This document shows positions 50,710 to 60,593 of a stretch of DNA of 64,000 nt, one piece after another. This DNA comes from Liminaster sp017519885. Its GTDB lineage: Bacteria > Bacteroidota > Bacteroidia > Bacteroidales > UBA3663. Each line of letters begins with the position of its first letter. Position 1 is the first letter of the stretch. The position numbers and the translations under genes were made by a program. The notes beneath the pieces are model-generated. The model saw nothing but the letters and a program-made list of their open reading frames with translations. It was not told the origin of the DNA and did no database searches. The stretch is from NCBI GenBank assembly GCA_017519885.1, contig JAFWRO010000054.1, forward strand, positions 1 through 64,000, written 5' to 3'.

Positions 50710-52686
50710 CTAGAACTGGAAGTAGATGAATGGTTGCATCTCAGCGGTTACAAATTGGTAAATGATGAAGATGGCGAAGGCGCAGACCAAAACCATTAAG
50801 GGTAGAGGTAGTTTGGCAAACGAGTAGCGATAGCGCCGCTTCATACGTTCTGGTATCCAATGGATAGCCATTCCGATGCAGAATAGTAGGAATACTTTCC
50901 AGTAGGCAGGTATCACATCGAGCGGGTTAACGGTCCACTCAGTGCCAATACGAGTCATCATTGAAGTGGCGATGTTCCATGCCGTTTCGTTAGCGACAGC
51001 GGGATCGAGGTTTGAACCCGAGCGGAAGAAGAGTCGGGTGAAGGTGATAAAAGTGAAGGTGACGATTACCGACCAAACGACATTGGTTGCTTTTGCGAAA
51101 CGAGGCCAACGTACGTAGTCGCGTTGAGAATTGTAATACTGCCAAATGCACTTAATGATCATACTGACGAGGATGAAGGCACAGAAGCAGAGCAACACAT
51201 TCCACAACGCCAAAGCAGGGGAAGCCCAGAGGCGTAGGAGGAAGAGGATGCAGACTACGTAACTGGTGACGATGATTCGCTTGACGGTATGCCAGTCACT
51301 CCAGAATTTGAAGATGATCATACCGACACCATTCAAGCCACCCCAGATCATAAAGTTACACGAAGCGCCATGCCACAAACCACCGAGCAACATTGTGATC
51401 ATGGAGTTCATATTGGCATAGATGTGGCGACGTTTCCCCGGAGAACGCAGAGCGGTAATGACAGTGGCCAGTGCGATTGCCAAGACGATGACAGCAACAA
51501 TCCATGAGCCGCTAAGGATAAGTGCCGCTATGGTGATGACACAAATCCAGAACCATGTGCCGAACGAAATGTTGCGATTACCGCCAAGAGGAATGTAGAG
51601 ATAGGTCTGCAGCCAGCGGGAAAGTGAAATGTGCCAGCGTTTCCAGAAATTACGAGCATTCTGCGCCTTATAGGGCGAATTGAAGTTCTGGGGCAGGTAG
51701 AATCCCATCATGAGTGATAGGCCAATGGCAATGTCGGTATAACCCGAGAAGTCGGCATAGACCTGGAACGAATAGGCAAAGAGGGCAGCCAGATTTTCGA
51801 AACCTGAAAAGAGTTGCGGATTGGCAAAGACACGGTCGATGAAGTTGACAGCCAGATAATCGGACATCACAATCTTCTTGGTTAAACCGTTGAGTATCCA
51901 GAAAACAGCGATGCCGAACTGAGTGCGAGAGAGCGCATATCGGCGGTAAAGCTGAGGGATGAAGTCGGATGCCTTGATGATAGGACCTGCTACGAGTTGC
52001 GGGAAGAAGCTAACGTAGAAGCCGAAATCAAGGATGTTACGCACAGGACGAACGAGGCCCTTATAAACGTCAGCGGTGTAGGAGATGACCTGGAACGTAT
52101 AGAAAGAGATACCTACTGGGAGGACGATTCTGTCAATACTCCAGAACGGACGTCCAATGATATGGTTGCCCAAGCGAGCAGCGATATTGGTCACCTGGAA
52201 ATTGGTGCTAAGGATCTGGTTGACGATATCGGCGAAAAAATAACTGTACTTGAAGTAGCAGAGGATGCCGAGGTCAATGGTAACTGAGAGACAAAGCAGG
52301 AAAAGCGCCATCTTGCTCTTCTCGTGCCCTTTGTTGATAGCCTTTTGTCGGAAGCGGTAGATGCCCCTAGCAAGGAAAAAGTCAGTGAGTGTGACGAGAA
52401 TCAGAAGACCGACAAAGAGACCTGACGTCTTGTAATAAAAGAGAAGGGAGATCAGGAATAGATAGCCATTGCGCAACACACGACGCCAACCAGGAAGATG
52501 GAGACGTGCACCAGACCGGTTCTTGTGCAATGAACCTGCAACAATGGAAAATCCTGTGAATACTACTGCAAAGAATGCCCAAAACCTGAAGTGCGTGAAG
52601 AGCAGCGGCGAATTGGGATCAAAGGCAAAGATATTCAGTAGATATTCCTTGATCAATATTAGTATATCTTGTATTTCAATTGTCAT
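50710..52686 (-). CDS. MBOAT-family O-acyltransferase (AlgI-like)
   Basis: The 658-residue polytopic inner-membrane protein has the MBOAT pattern: DFGFYVSFFPQLVAGPIIKA, AYSFQVYADFSGYTDIAIGL, NFWKRWHISLSRWLQTYLYI and the active-site His in LLGGLWHGASCNFMIWGGLN. It should pass acetyl groups across the inner membrane, as AlgI or PatA do. Its start overlaps the stop of the SGNH hydrolase gene by 11 bp, and a second SGNH gene precedes that. The three form an O-acetylation module for an unknown cell-surface glycan. Confidence 0.93.
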   Translation of the reverse strand: MTIEIQDILILIKEYLLNIFAFDPNSPLLFTHFRFWAFFAVVFTGFSIVAGSLHKNRSGARLHLPGWRRVLRNGYLFLISLLFYYKTSGLFVGLLILVTLTDFFLARGIYRFRQKAINKGHEKSKMALFLLCLSVTIDLGILCYFKYSYFFADIVNQILSTNFQVTNIAARLGNHIIGRPFWSIDRIVLPVGISFYTFQVISYTADVYKGLVRPVRNILDFGFYVSFFPQLVAGPIIKASDFIPQLYRRYALSRTQFGIAVFWILNGLTKKIVMSDYLAVNFIDRVFANPQLFSGFENLAALFAYSFQVYADFSGYTDIAIGLSLMMGFYLPQNFNSPYKAQNARNFWKRWHISLSRWLQTYLYIPLGGNRNISFGTWFWICVITIAALILSGSWIVAVIVLAIALATVITALRSPGKRRHIYANMNSMITMLLGGLWHGASCNFMIWGGLNGVGMIIFKFWSDWHTVKRIIVTSYVVCILFLLRLWASPALALWNVLLCFCAFILVSMIIKCIWQYYNSQRDYVRWPRFAKATNVVWSVIVTFTFITFTRLFFRSGSNLDPAVANETAWNIATSMMTRIGTEWTVNPLDVIPAYWKVFLLFCIGMAIHWIPERMKRRYRYSFAKLPLPLMVLVCAFAIFIIYQFVTAEMQPFIYFQF

Positions 52687-54007
52687 AATACTTAGCGTAA
52701 TCTTCTGCTATAGCTTTGTAGATGATATTGCCGATGAGCTCATATCCCTCTTTCGTGAAGTGGATATGGTCACGTTTCATCAGGTCCTGCTTAATCCATT
52801 TTTCTGCCGACCCTTGTCCACCCATGAGTGCAAAGACATCGATGACACCACCATCGTACTCTTCGGCAAGTTGTTTCATGGCAGTCTGTACCCGAGCGCC
52901 ATTTTGGTTGGGGGTGTAATAACGACGTCGGCCACGGCCATGACGTATGGCGCTGTCGTTGTTGGTGATCCAAATGAAGCAACAGTCGGGATTGACGGTT
53001 CGGATGCGCTGGATGAGTTGGCGATATCTCTCTTTGAATACTTCAGGGTTGAATTCATTGTAAGGCACGTGCGCATCATTGATGCCAATGCCGAAAATGA
53101 CCAAGTCGGGCGGAAGGAGCGATAGTTCCTGCTCGAAATGATAATTGCAACGTTCCCAACTTTCGAGCGAAGCACCGTTGATGCCTGCTTCAACATAAGT
53201 GATGCCATGACGCCAGCTCGTCGGAATCATGCCTCGGAGTATGAAGTAATGACTATCTTCGAGGGGGAGATAATCTTGGCGCTGGATGTTCGGCTTGACA
53301 GTTCGCGTTAGACCCTTCAAGTTGAGTGTCACAACACTGTCGGGACTAAACAACTGATAAACCCAAATACCTTCAACATCTGCCACCTTGCTTAGGATAG
53401 GATCGGCCCATAGTGTGTCACCTCGTTGCGTGGTGAGATAAGGGATGACGGATGGGTCGCTCGACTGACCGAGAACTATGAGTTGGGAAAAGTCCCATTT
53501 GCCTTCATCGCGCATACGCAAAGTGAGTGTCGCTTGCTTGTCACTAGTAATGGCAGCAGCGCCAGCCAATCCAAGTTCGGCATCGGGCTGCTTGGCTACG
53601 TTGCGTGAACCTTTCCAAAGACCCGTATAGTCGAAACGGTAGTTTGCCGGGCTATTGGTATTGATCGCACGGAAGGGAAAGCAGATTCCGCGATCGCCCG
53701 AAGGTTCGAGTTGCATACGGATGGTGTTGCTCAATACTCCCCCCTGCACATGACTGCCACCGATATGAAGAATGTTGACTTCGTCGGAAGAAAAGGGCAT
53801 TGTGTCGGTTCGCAAGGCGTGCAGTTTATCGTAGAACCTTCGCAGACCGTCGTTCTTCCCTGGAAACTGCAGATGCGTATGTTTCCGCACGACCACCGAA
53901 GGATAGTCGTCGGAAGGAGACATGGCGAACGTCCGAGCGGTCTCCACCAGATTAGTGGAGGAGCACAGGATAATCGTCAATAGTATCGTTAATAAGCGAG
54001 TCTTCAT
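52676..54007 (-). CDS. SGNH/GDSL hydrolase-like protein, second of pair
   Basis: ATG 54007 (443 residues) starts a signal-like helix (MKTRLLTILLTIILCSSTNL). Block I reads ILHIGGSHVQGG, so the usual GDS is GGS but the Ser is kept. Block III-like IFGIGINDAH and the late DHIHFTKEGYELIG (Asp-x-x-His) complete the SGNH set. A beta-rich insert lies between (~110-260). By analogy with PatB/AlgJ/AlgX it would transfer or remove acetyl on an exported glycan in the periplasm. It overlaps the upstream SGNH gene by 56 bp and the MBOAT gene by 11 bp. Confidence 0.85.
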   Translation of the reverse strand: MKTRLLTILLTIILCSSTNLVETARTFAMSPSDDYPSVVVRKHTHLQFPGKNDGLRRFYDKLHALRTDTMPFSSDEVNILHIGGSHVQGGVLSNTIRMQLEPSGDRGICFPFRAINTNSPANYRFDYTGLWKGSRNVAKQPDAELGLAGAAAITSDKQATLTLRMRDEGKWDFSQLIVLGQSSDPSVIPYLTTQRGDTLWADPILSKVADVEGIWVYQLFSPDSVVTLNLKGLTRTVKPNIQRQDYLPLEDSHYFILRGMIPTSWRHGITYVEAGINGASLESWERCNYHFEQELSLLPPDLVIFGIGINDAHVPYNEFNPEVFKERYRQLIQRIRTVNPDCCFIWITNNDSAIRHGRGRRRYYTPNQNGARVQTAMKQLAEEYDGGVIDVFALMGGQGSAEKWIKQDLMKRDHIHFTKEGYELIGNIIYKAIAEDYAKYYDN

Positions 54008-55538
54008 TTGCCGTAGGAAGTTCCAGCGTAAAGTTGCCGTGACGTAACTTGTAATTATTGTAATAGGTATCGATAGTCTCGTAAAGCAGGTCGCTGACGC
54101 GTTCGGCACCCTTATGGGTAAAATGAATGTAGTCTTCGCCAGCCAACTGAGGGCGGGCAGCCACCCAACGTACCATTGACCCTGTTCCACCCATAGCCTC
54201 AAATAGGTTCCAGAACGACGCTCCGCATTCGGTTACATATTGGTCAAGCAGTTCGACGAAACGTGGCAGAAGGGTATAGGTACGCATTTCACCGCCTATG
54301 CGTGTGCTCATATCGGAGGGCCCAATATAGAGAATCTTCGCTTCGGGTGCCAACTGTTGGAAGAAGCGTATCTGGCGCTGTATCTCCTTGCAGAAGTCAT
54401 GGAGCGACTTCTCGGTGCGTAGTCCCGGTACGGAGTTGCCGCCATATTGCAGAATGATGAGACGTACATTCTCGTGTCGGAAGAATGGCTCAATCGTGTT
54501 GCGGGTGATGCGGGTGAAGATATTGCCCGATGAACCGCGCATAGGGACATTGTCCATCGATACACCGGTCTTCTGGTCAAGCAAAACACCGTAAATGTTT
54601 GCAGGTCCGTTGACTGTAACCGTCACCTTGGAACGGAGGGAGTCAAACTCCTGTACGAGATATTGCAGGCCGGAGCCGTCGGGATTATTACGTAGCACTG
54701 TCACGCGGTCAAAGTCACGTACATGTGGGAACTTTTCGTTCTTCGAAGTTGAAAAGTAGATGCGCACATTGCCGTAGGCTTGTGCTACCGTAGCCATAGG
54801 TCCATAACCGTTGTGCCGCGCATGCATAGTAGTAGTTCCGTAAGCCACATAGTAGTCGAGCTCGGGTGAAGTGCTCTGATAGCAAGTGATTTTGCTGATC
54901 CAACGTTGTGCAGGCATCATGCCTGGACCACCTCCGCCGAATTCAGCTTGAAAATGTTCTCGCAAGCCCGATGTTATGCGGTCTTCTTCGATTTGAGAAT
55001 CGCCGTAGTGGAGGATGCGTACGTGCTTGAGACGTGCACTGTCGAGTGCCTCGAAAAAGCCGTCGAAGTAGGTAAGGTCGTGTTCCTGGGTGATGCTGTC
55101 GCGATAACTTACCCATAGCGTGTCGGGTTTGGCGTGCTTCTTGAAGTAAGCAGTGCTGTCGATGATCATCCTGATGCTGTCGCAGAGATCTTTCACACTG
55201 TCGGACAATTCGGTATACTGTCCGATGGACATCGTATCGACTATGCATTGGTGCTTAAGCGGCATCGAGATGCGGATTGGACTGTTCATACAGAAGTCCA
55301 TAAATGTGGAATCCTGTGCCTGCTTGAGGGCTTCCAATTCCTGTCTCTGGATCTCTTCGGGCGAGAGTTCAGCTTCTTTCGGATTGTCTTCAATTTTGGA
55401 ACTCAACACTTCGCGAAGGTTAGGAAAAGTCAAATGAACAAATCCCAACTGCAAGCCATCCTTGGGAAAGAAGAGCGAAATGCCAGCCAAGAGGACCAGT
55501 AGAGTGAAAATGAATATAAGCGTTTTGAAAAGTTTCAT
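53952..55538 (-). CDS. SGNH/GDSL hydrolase-like protein, first of pair
   Basis: ATG 55538 (528 residues) is set by the membrane anchor MKLFKTLIFIFTLLVLLAGI and by the promoter at 55572; the frame upstream runs through that promoter. A coiled-coil spacer (~65-105) follows. Block I is RILHYGDSQIEEDR (GDS intact), the middle block is ILQYGGNSVPG and the last block EDYIHFTHKGAERVSD. It heads the three-gene O-acetylation unit and is probably an anchored periplasmic acetyl transferase or esterase. The last 56 bp overlap the next gene in another frame. Confidence 0.87.
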   Translation of the reverse strand: MKLFKTLIFIFTLLVLLAGISLFFPKDGLQLGFVHLTFPNLREVLSSKIEDNPKEAELSPEEIQRQELEALKQAQDSTFMDFCMNSPIRISMPLKHQCIVDTMSIGQYTELSDSVKDLCDSIRMIIDSTAYFKKHAKPDTLWVSYRDSITQEHDLTYFDGFFEALDSARLKHVRILHYGDSQIEEDRITSGLREHFQAEFGGGGPGMMPAQRWISKITCYQSTSPELDYYVAYGTTTMHARHNGYGPMATVAQAYGNVRIYFSTSKNEKFPHVRDFDRVTVLRNNPDGSGLQYLVQEFDSLRSKVTVTVNGPANIYGVLLDQKTGVSMDNVPMRGSSGNIFTRITRNTIEPFFRHENVRLIILQYGGNSVPGLRTEKSLHDFCKEIQRQIRFFQQLAPEAKILYIGPSDMSTRIGGEMRTYTLLPRFVELLDQYVTECGASFWNLFEAMGGTGSMVRWVAARPQLAGEDYIHFTHKGAERVSDLLYETIDTYYNNYKLRHGNFTLELPTANEDSLINDTIDDYPVLLH

Positions 55539-55571
55539 ATTTGGATTGTTTACTATTTTATAAAATAGCGC

Positions 55572-55604
55572 GCAAAGATACAATTTTTTCTTGAAATGGC
55601 CAAA
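55572..55604 (-). promoter_or_regulatory. Promoter of the O-acetylation unit
   Basis: On the minus strand TTTGG (55604-55600), 19 bp, then TATCTTTGC (55580-55572). Confidence 0.85.
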
Positions 55605-55745
55605 AAAATCACTGTTAAAATGATATTTCGCGCTATTATCCGATTTGTTTAACAATTGTTAACGTGTATTGGTAACCTAATCCGCATATTTTTCAAGTCG
55701 AAAAATGCTTCTTGTGTTTGTTTTCTCAATTTTTTGATGCTAAAA

Positions 55746-55778
55746 TTTGGAACATAATAAAAATAGTTGTATCTTTGC
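55746..55778 (+). promoter_or_regulatory. Promoter of the DUF3298-AddB-sigma unit
   Basis: TTTGG (55746-55750), 19 bp, TATCTTTGC (55770-55778); start codon 26 nt later. Confidence 0.85.
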
Positions 55779-55804
55779 CCCCGTAATTAAATAGTACCAG
55801 AACG

Positions 55805-56842
55805 ATGTTTGCACTCCATCATCCATTCTTTTTGGCTATACCTATGTTTATCCTGGCATGCTGCTCGGCTTGTCGGGACAATGGTTCGGGTGATGGTGAC
55901 CAGGATGGTATGGATATGTCGGATACATCTGGTTCTGCTGTTGTTGTTCCTCCAAAGACTAATGACGAACATCTCGTTATCAGCAGCGAGTCCTATTCAC
56001 CCATCATTCTCAAGGATGCTGAAGGCAACATTAATCATGTGCTACGTACGGTGCTCCGCAAGAACAGCCTTGTAAAAACCTTTTACCAGCGAGTGGGTTG
56101 TAATAACGACAGCTGCAAGCTGGAATGGGTTACCTTCACTGCTATTCAGTATCCTAAGGACACTATTCTTCAAAGATGGGCTGCTGGTGTGGTCGGACAT
56201 TTTTATTTCGATGCTTCACGAGATCTTGATATCAAGGTGAACGGACAGGAGAGTGAGACGAATCTCGATGGCGAGATGGTCCTATTGAATACAGGTTGTC
56301 CACCTTATAGTGGTGTGCTCAACGATGGTGGAAAAGCCATGTTCGACTATTATCAGGCTCGTCTTTGGGTCATCGGAAAGAATCGTACAGAGGAACATGG
56401 TCCTTCTGGCCGATATGGTTGTACAATCTATTGTTGTTGGCTTTCCCAGGAAGTTACTTCGTATTTTGTCGCATATTCCACCGAAGTTCAGTTGCCATCG
56501 GAGCATTATGTGATCAGTTTCGATCGTAGGACGGGCAAGGAAATGAGTTTTGCTGACATCATCAAGGATGACAATGTAGCCGAACTGAACGATCTCGTTG
56601 TCGATGCTGCTCGTCAGCGTCATTATGAACTCCTGCGTTCGAAGCACAATGAACTAGCCATTGACAAGAATGAAGGAGACTACTCAGCATTGTTGGACAT
56701 CAAACATGTGGGTTTTGTCGAGGATGGCCTTGCTGTCAGCACAGGAGCGTTGCCTTTCGATCAGGTTGCACAAAATACCCATATCCTGATTATTCCTTAC
56801 GAGAAGGTGAATCATCTTCTTGTGGAACGTTTTCGCAGATGA
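55805..56842 (+). CDS. DUF3298-type lipoprotein
   Basis: The 345-residue product has a lipoprotein signal (LACCSAC, acylated Cys at ~20 or 23) and an acidic Gly/Asp linker (DNGSGDGDQDGMDMSD). The C-terminal half fits DUF3298/RsiV-like domains (EHYVISFDRRTGKEMSFADI, VGFVEDGLAVSTGALPFDQV, HILIIPYEKVNHLL). Such proteins are outer-membrane lipoproteins of unknown function; in RsiV the fold binds lysozyme. It heads a run of five genes ending with an ECF sigma system, and the AddB-like gene starts 6 nt after its stop. Confidence 0.78.
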   Translation: MFALHHPFFLAIPMFILACCSACRDNGSGDGDQDGMDMSDTSGSAVVVPPKTNDEHLVISSESYSPIILKDAEGNINHVLRTVLRKNSLVKTFYQRVGCNNDSCKLEWVTFTAIQYPKDTILQRWAAGVVGHFYFDASRDLDIKVNGQESETNLDGEMVLLNTGCPPYSGVLNDGGKAMFDYYQARLWVIGKNRTEEHGPSGRYGCTIYCCWLSQEVTSYFVAYSTEVQLPSEHYVISFDRRTGKEMSFADIIKDDNVAELNDLVVDAARQRHYELLRSKHNELAIDKNEGDYSALLDIKHVGFVEDGLAVSTGALPFDQVAQNTHILIIPYEKVNHLLVERFRR

Positions 56843-56848
56843 GACGAG

Positions 56849-59800
56849 ATGGAAGAGTTTCTGAAGACTGTTGCAAGACATTATAAGCAGAAATCATGCA
56901 GCGAGGCAAAACTCTCTGGTGAGCCCGACTCATTACCATTGTCCAGATATCTGTTTTGCTTTCCAAATCGACGCAGCGGCCTTTTCTTTGCACGTCATTT
57001 GCAAGACGTGTTTAATGAGGACAATACTGGAAAAGAGAAGATACCATGTTGTGTGCCACCCATCACGACCATCAATGAACTGTTCGGTCTTTTCAGTACT
57101 CGACATGTCATCGATCGCACGGCATTGCTCTTTCACCTCTACAGCATCTATGATGGTTTGAGCACGCGACGCGAACGCGAGACTTTCGATCAGTTTGTCT
57201 TCTGGGGTGATATGCTCCTTTCAGACTTCGATGATGTTGACAAATATTTGGTGGATGCCGACAAGTTGTTCTCCAATGTGCGTGACCTCAAGGAAATCGA
57301 TTCTCGATTTGCTGAATTCACAGATGAGCAGATCAAGGTCATCAAGAGTTTTTGGCAGAGTTTCAATCCCGGTAGGTTTTATCCTGAAGGCGATAAACAT
57401 GAGGTCTTTGTTCAGACATGGGCCATCCTCTCACAACTTTATCATGCGTTTCGCGAAAAGTTGAAAAGCCAGAATCTTGCCTACGAGGGTATGATGGAAC
57501 GAGAGGTTGTCGAACATTTACTCAAGAATGAGCATCCTCTTAATTCAACTGATGCTGATGCTAACGACAATGTCTTTTCGAAACTGCATTATAATAAGGT
57601 GGTTTTCGTCGGACTTACAGCAGTCAGTGAAGTTGACCGCCGACTGATGGCTCTCCTCAAACTGTATGGCAAGGCAGAATTCTGCTGGGATTATGCCGAT
57701 CCGCGACTCCAACCCGAAATCTCAAAGGCTACATCTGCAGCCTATTTCACCAAGAACAATCTCTTGGATTTCGGCAATGAGATATCCGATGATGAACTTA
57801 GTCGTGGTCTGGTACCGGAATCGGAGCGTCAGGTGAGCCTGTACTCCGTTTCATCGGGGGTGGGACAAACGCAGTTGGCCAGTCAGATCCTGTTAAGTTG
57901 GAAACAATCCATTGCTGATTTCGATCCGTTCCGGACTGCCGTTGTGCTTCCTGATGAGAATCTGCTTCTGCCGATGTTGTATGCCGTACCTTCTGATTTG
58001 GGAACGTTCAATGTGACGATGGGCTATAGCCTGAAGAGCACGCCTGTAGCTGCTTTTGTCGCTATGCTTGCAGCACTTCAGCAGTCGTGGCGTGAGAAGG
58101 AACGGACTTTCTATTTCCGACAGGTATTGCCCTTGCTGTCACATAGTTTCGTACTTGGTGTTTCGGGCAAGGAAGCCCGTAGTTGTACCCAGGAAATCAC
58201 CAAGCACAACTACTATCAGGTGCCGATTGACCTCTTCCAGCATGATGCATTTCTCCGCTTGATTTTCAAGCCAATCGATAGTGCTTCCGATGCTGTCAAA
58301 TATATCGATGGTATTCTCGACCTCCTGATGAAGAAGGCAGCTGAAGATATCGAAGCACAAAATGAGGTCGAACCAGATGAAAGTGGTCAGTATGAATTGG
58401 CACTCGATGCTCCGTCGGATGTGCCAATTACCGATTCGAAGATCTTCACCGATACGGATTACGAGTTCCTATATCATTATCGGAAGACTTTGCTCCAACT
58501 CGATCGTGAAATTCAGCGGCACAGCATTGGATTCACTTCGCAGACGTTATTTCTTCTGCTTGAAAAACTCGTAGCCGGCGTCAGCGTTCCTTTTTCGGGT
58601 GAACCGCTCAGCGGATTGCAGTTGATGGGAGTTCTCGAGACACGTGCTTTGGATTTCGACAATGTGATCATCCTATCGATGAACGAAGGCATTTTCCCTG
58701 CCAAGCCTGTGCAGAATACCTTCGTGCCGATGTCACTTCGCGATGCGTTCGGTATGCCTACACAGAAGCATCGTGACTCGGTCTTCGCCTACCATTTTTA
58801 TCGCCTCATTGGACGAGCAAGCCGTTTGGCGATGATTTATGATAGTCGTACGGAAGGCATGCAGACAGGGGAGGAGAGTCGCTACGTCAAGCAATTGAGA
58901 TTCTTGATGGGGCACGACGACCTGTTGGCTCAGACCGTTTCCGAAAACATCAGCGTTGTGAGTCCTCCGACTTTCGAAGTTCACAAGACAGAAGAGATTA
59001 TCAGACTTCTCAATCGTTGCCTTGAAGGTGGCGACCGAAACTTCTCGGCATCAGTGCTGAAGGACTATATCACATGTCCGATGAAGTTCTATCTCAGTTT
59101 CGTTCGTCAACTCAGCGAAGACGACGATGTGTCGGAAGGTGTCGATGCCGCCCAGTTCGGAGACATCCTTCATCATGCCATTTGCAGCATCTACGCAGGG
59201 CATGAAGGGAAAACCGTACAGGCTTCTATGCTCGACAAGTATTTGGACAATAATCAACGATTCATCCAGGATTCTATCCACCATGCATTTGATGAAGTGA
59301 TGAATTTGAAGGGCAGGGAACTTGAGGGTTATAATCTTCTCGTTTCGCATATTCTTGCCAATTATGTAAGAGAGACATTACGACACGACAAGGAAATTTG
59401 TCCGTTCGTGTATCTGGCAGGCGAACGTAAGCAAAATATCGATTTCCGGTTGACCGATGGCCGAGCAGTTCGCATCAAATGTATTTACGATCGTCTGGAT
59501 CGTCCGCAGTTCGGCAACGCCATTCGTATTGTCGATTACAAGACTGGTAATTCTGTGCGAGGCAGCAAACTCATCTTCCCCTCAATCGAGGATTTCTTCA
59601 GCGAGGATGGCAAGGGCTCGAAGGAAGCATTCCAGGTGATGCTCTATTGTTTGTTGCTCGAACATGCAAAACCCGAAGACTTGAATCAATTGCATCTTGA
59701 AGAAGTGCCTAAGCATGTTGTGCCTCATCTTTACTTTGTGCGTGATTTCCAGTCGAATGGAAAGACGAGCACGGTATTGAAAGTCAAACAAGACAGGCAG

Positions 59801-59962
59801 CCTCTGGAACTTGAGGAATTTGCACCTTATCGCGACGAATTCCAACAGCGGCTCATCTCGCTGTTTGAGGAGATTTATGATCCCAAAATCCCCTTCACTC
59901 AATGCAAGGACACGAAACCCTGCGAATGGTGTGCCTTTGCAAACCTCTGCAAACGTATTTAA
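56849..59962 (+). CDS. AddB-like PD-(D/E)XK nuclease/helicase-fold protein
   Basis: The 1037-residue cytoplasmic protein has an inactive helicase-like N-terminal part (LFCFPNRRSGLFFARHLQDV; the usual Walker A is replaced, as in AddB). The C-terminal RecB-type nuclease starts near 731 (FSASVLKDYITCPMKFYLSF), with GDILHHAI (~768), IVDYKTGNS (~893) and EAFQVMLYCLLLEHA. Four cysteines, one in TCPMKF and three in CEWCAFANLC at the very end, match the AddB iron-sulfur cluster. It would resect double-strand breaks with AddA, but no AddA/UvrD-type gene is next to it in this window. Ten nt separate it from the sigma gene. Confidence 0.9.
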   Translation: MEEFLKTVARHYKQKSCSEAKLSGEPDSLPLSRYLFCFPNRRSGLFFARHLQDVFNEDNTGKEKIPCCVPPITTINELFGLFSTRHVIDRTALLFHLYSIYDGLSTRRERETFDQFVFWGDMLLSDFDDVDKYLVDADKLFSNVRDLKEIDSRFAEFTDEQIKVIKSFWQSFNPGRFYPEGDKHEVFVQTWAILSQLYHAFREKLKSQNLAYEGMMEREVVEHLLKNEHPLNSTDADANDNVFSKLHYNKVVFVGLTAVSEVDRRLMALLKLYGKAEFCWDYADPRLQPEISKATSAAYFTKNNLLDFGNEISDDELSRGLVPESERQVSLYSVSSGVGQTQLASQILLSWKQSIADFDPFRTAVVLPDENLLLPMLYAVPSDLGTFNVTMGYSLKSTPVAAFVAMLAALQQSWREKERTFYFRQVLPLLSHSFVLGVSGKEARSCTQEITKHNYYQVPIDLFQHDAFLRLIFKPIDSASDAVKYIDGILDLLMKKAAEDIEAQNEVEPDESGQYELALDAPSDVPITDSKIFTDTDYEFLYHYRKTLLQLDREIQRHSIGFTSQTLFLLLEKLVAGVSVPFSGEPLSGLQLMGVLETRALDFDNVIILSMNEGIFPAKPVQNTFVPMSLRDAFGMPTQKHRDSVFAYHFYRLIGRASRLAMIYDSRTEGMQTGEESRYVKQLRFLMGHDDLLAQTVSENISVVSPPTFEVHKTEEIIRLLNRCLEGGDRNFSASVLKDYITCPMKFYLSFVRQLSEDDDVSEGVDAAQFGDILHHAICSIYAGHEGKTVQASMLDKYLDNNQRFIQDSIHHAFDEVMNLKGRELEGYNLLVSHILANYVRETLRHDKEICPFVYLAGERKQNIDFRLTDGRAVRIKCIYDRLDRPQFGNAIRIVDYKTGNSVRGSKLIFPSIEDFFSEDGKGSKEAFQVMLYCLLLEHAKPEDLNQLHLEEVPKHVVPHLYFVRDFQSNGKTSTVLKVKQDRQPLELEEFAPYRDEFQQRLISLFEEIYDPKIPFTQCKDTKPCEWCAFANLCKRI

Positions 59963-59972
59963 TTAGTAAATA

Positions 59973-60536
59973 ATGTCAAAGAACCCAACTCTATCAGACG
60001 ATCAACTGACCAAGTTATTGAAGGATCCCGCCACTCGGCGTGATGCCTTCAGTCAGGTGATACACCGATATCAGGAGCAGCTCTACTGGCAGATTCGAAA
60101 ACTGGTGATCGATCACGAAGACTCGAGCGACGTGTTACAGAACACCTTGCTGAAGGCTTGGCAGGCCTTGGACAATTTCCGAGGCGATTCCAAGTTGAGC
60201 ACGTGGCTCTACACGATTGCCCACAACGAATCGCTGACCTTCCTGACCAAGCGTCAGGCCGAGCAAGAGCTTACCATCGACGATCCTGATGGCTATGTGA
60301 TGGACACTCGTGAGGCTGACAAGTATTTCGATGGCGACGAGGCGCAACGACTTCTCCTCGAGGCCATTGCTCTGCTTCCCGCAAAGCAACGCGAAGTGTT
60401 CAATATGCGTTACTATGACGAACTGCCCTACGAGGACATTTCGAACATCACGGGGACCTCCGTCGGAGCCTTGAAGGCAAGTTACCATTTTGCCGTCGAG
60501 AAAATCTCCGCCTACTTCAAAAAAAATGAAATTTAA
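59973..60536 (+). CDS. ECF-type RNA polymerase sigma factor
   Basis: The 187-residue protein has region 2 (DAFSQVIHRYQEQLYWQIRK, SSDVLQNTLLKAWQALDNFR, KLSTWLYTIAHNESLTFLTK) and region 4 (LLLEAIALLPAKQREVFNMR, LPYEDISNITGTSVGALKAS). Both are typical of Bacteroidetes ECF sigma factors; there are no extra domains. It lies 10 nt after the nuclease gene and 57 nt before a single-helix protein that looks like its anti-sigma. The unusual link to a DNA-repair gene may be simple read-through. Confidence 0.93.
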   Translation: MSKNPTLSDDQLTKLLKDPATRRDAFSQVIHRYQEQLYWQIRKLVIDHEDSSDVLQNTLLKAWQALDNFRGDSKLSTWLYTIAHNESLTFLTKRQAEQELTIDDPDGYVMDTREADKYFDGDEAQRLLLEAIALLPAKQREVFNMRYYDELPYEDISNITGTSVGALKASYHFAVEKISAYFKKNEI

Positions 60537-60593
60537 ATTAAACCTTTGCCTATATTATTTGTCGAAAAGGCGTAAAAAGAATTTTCAGTAATT

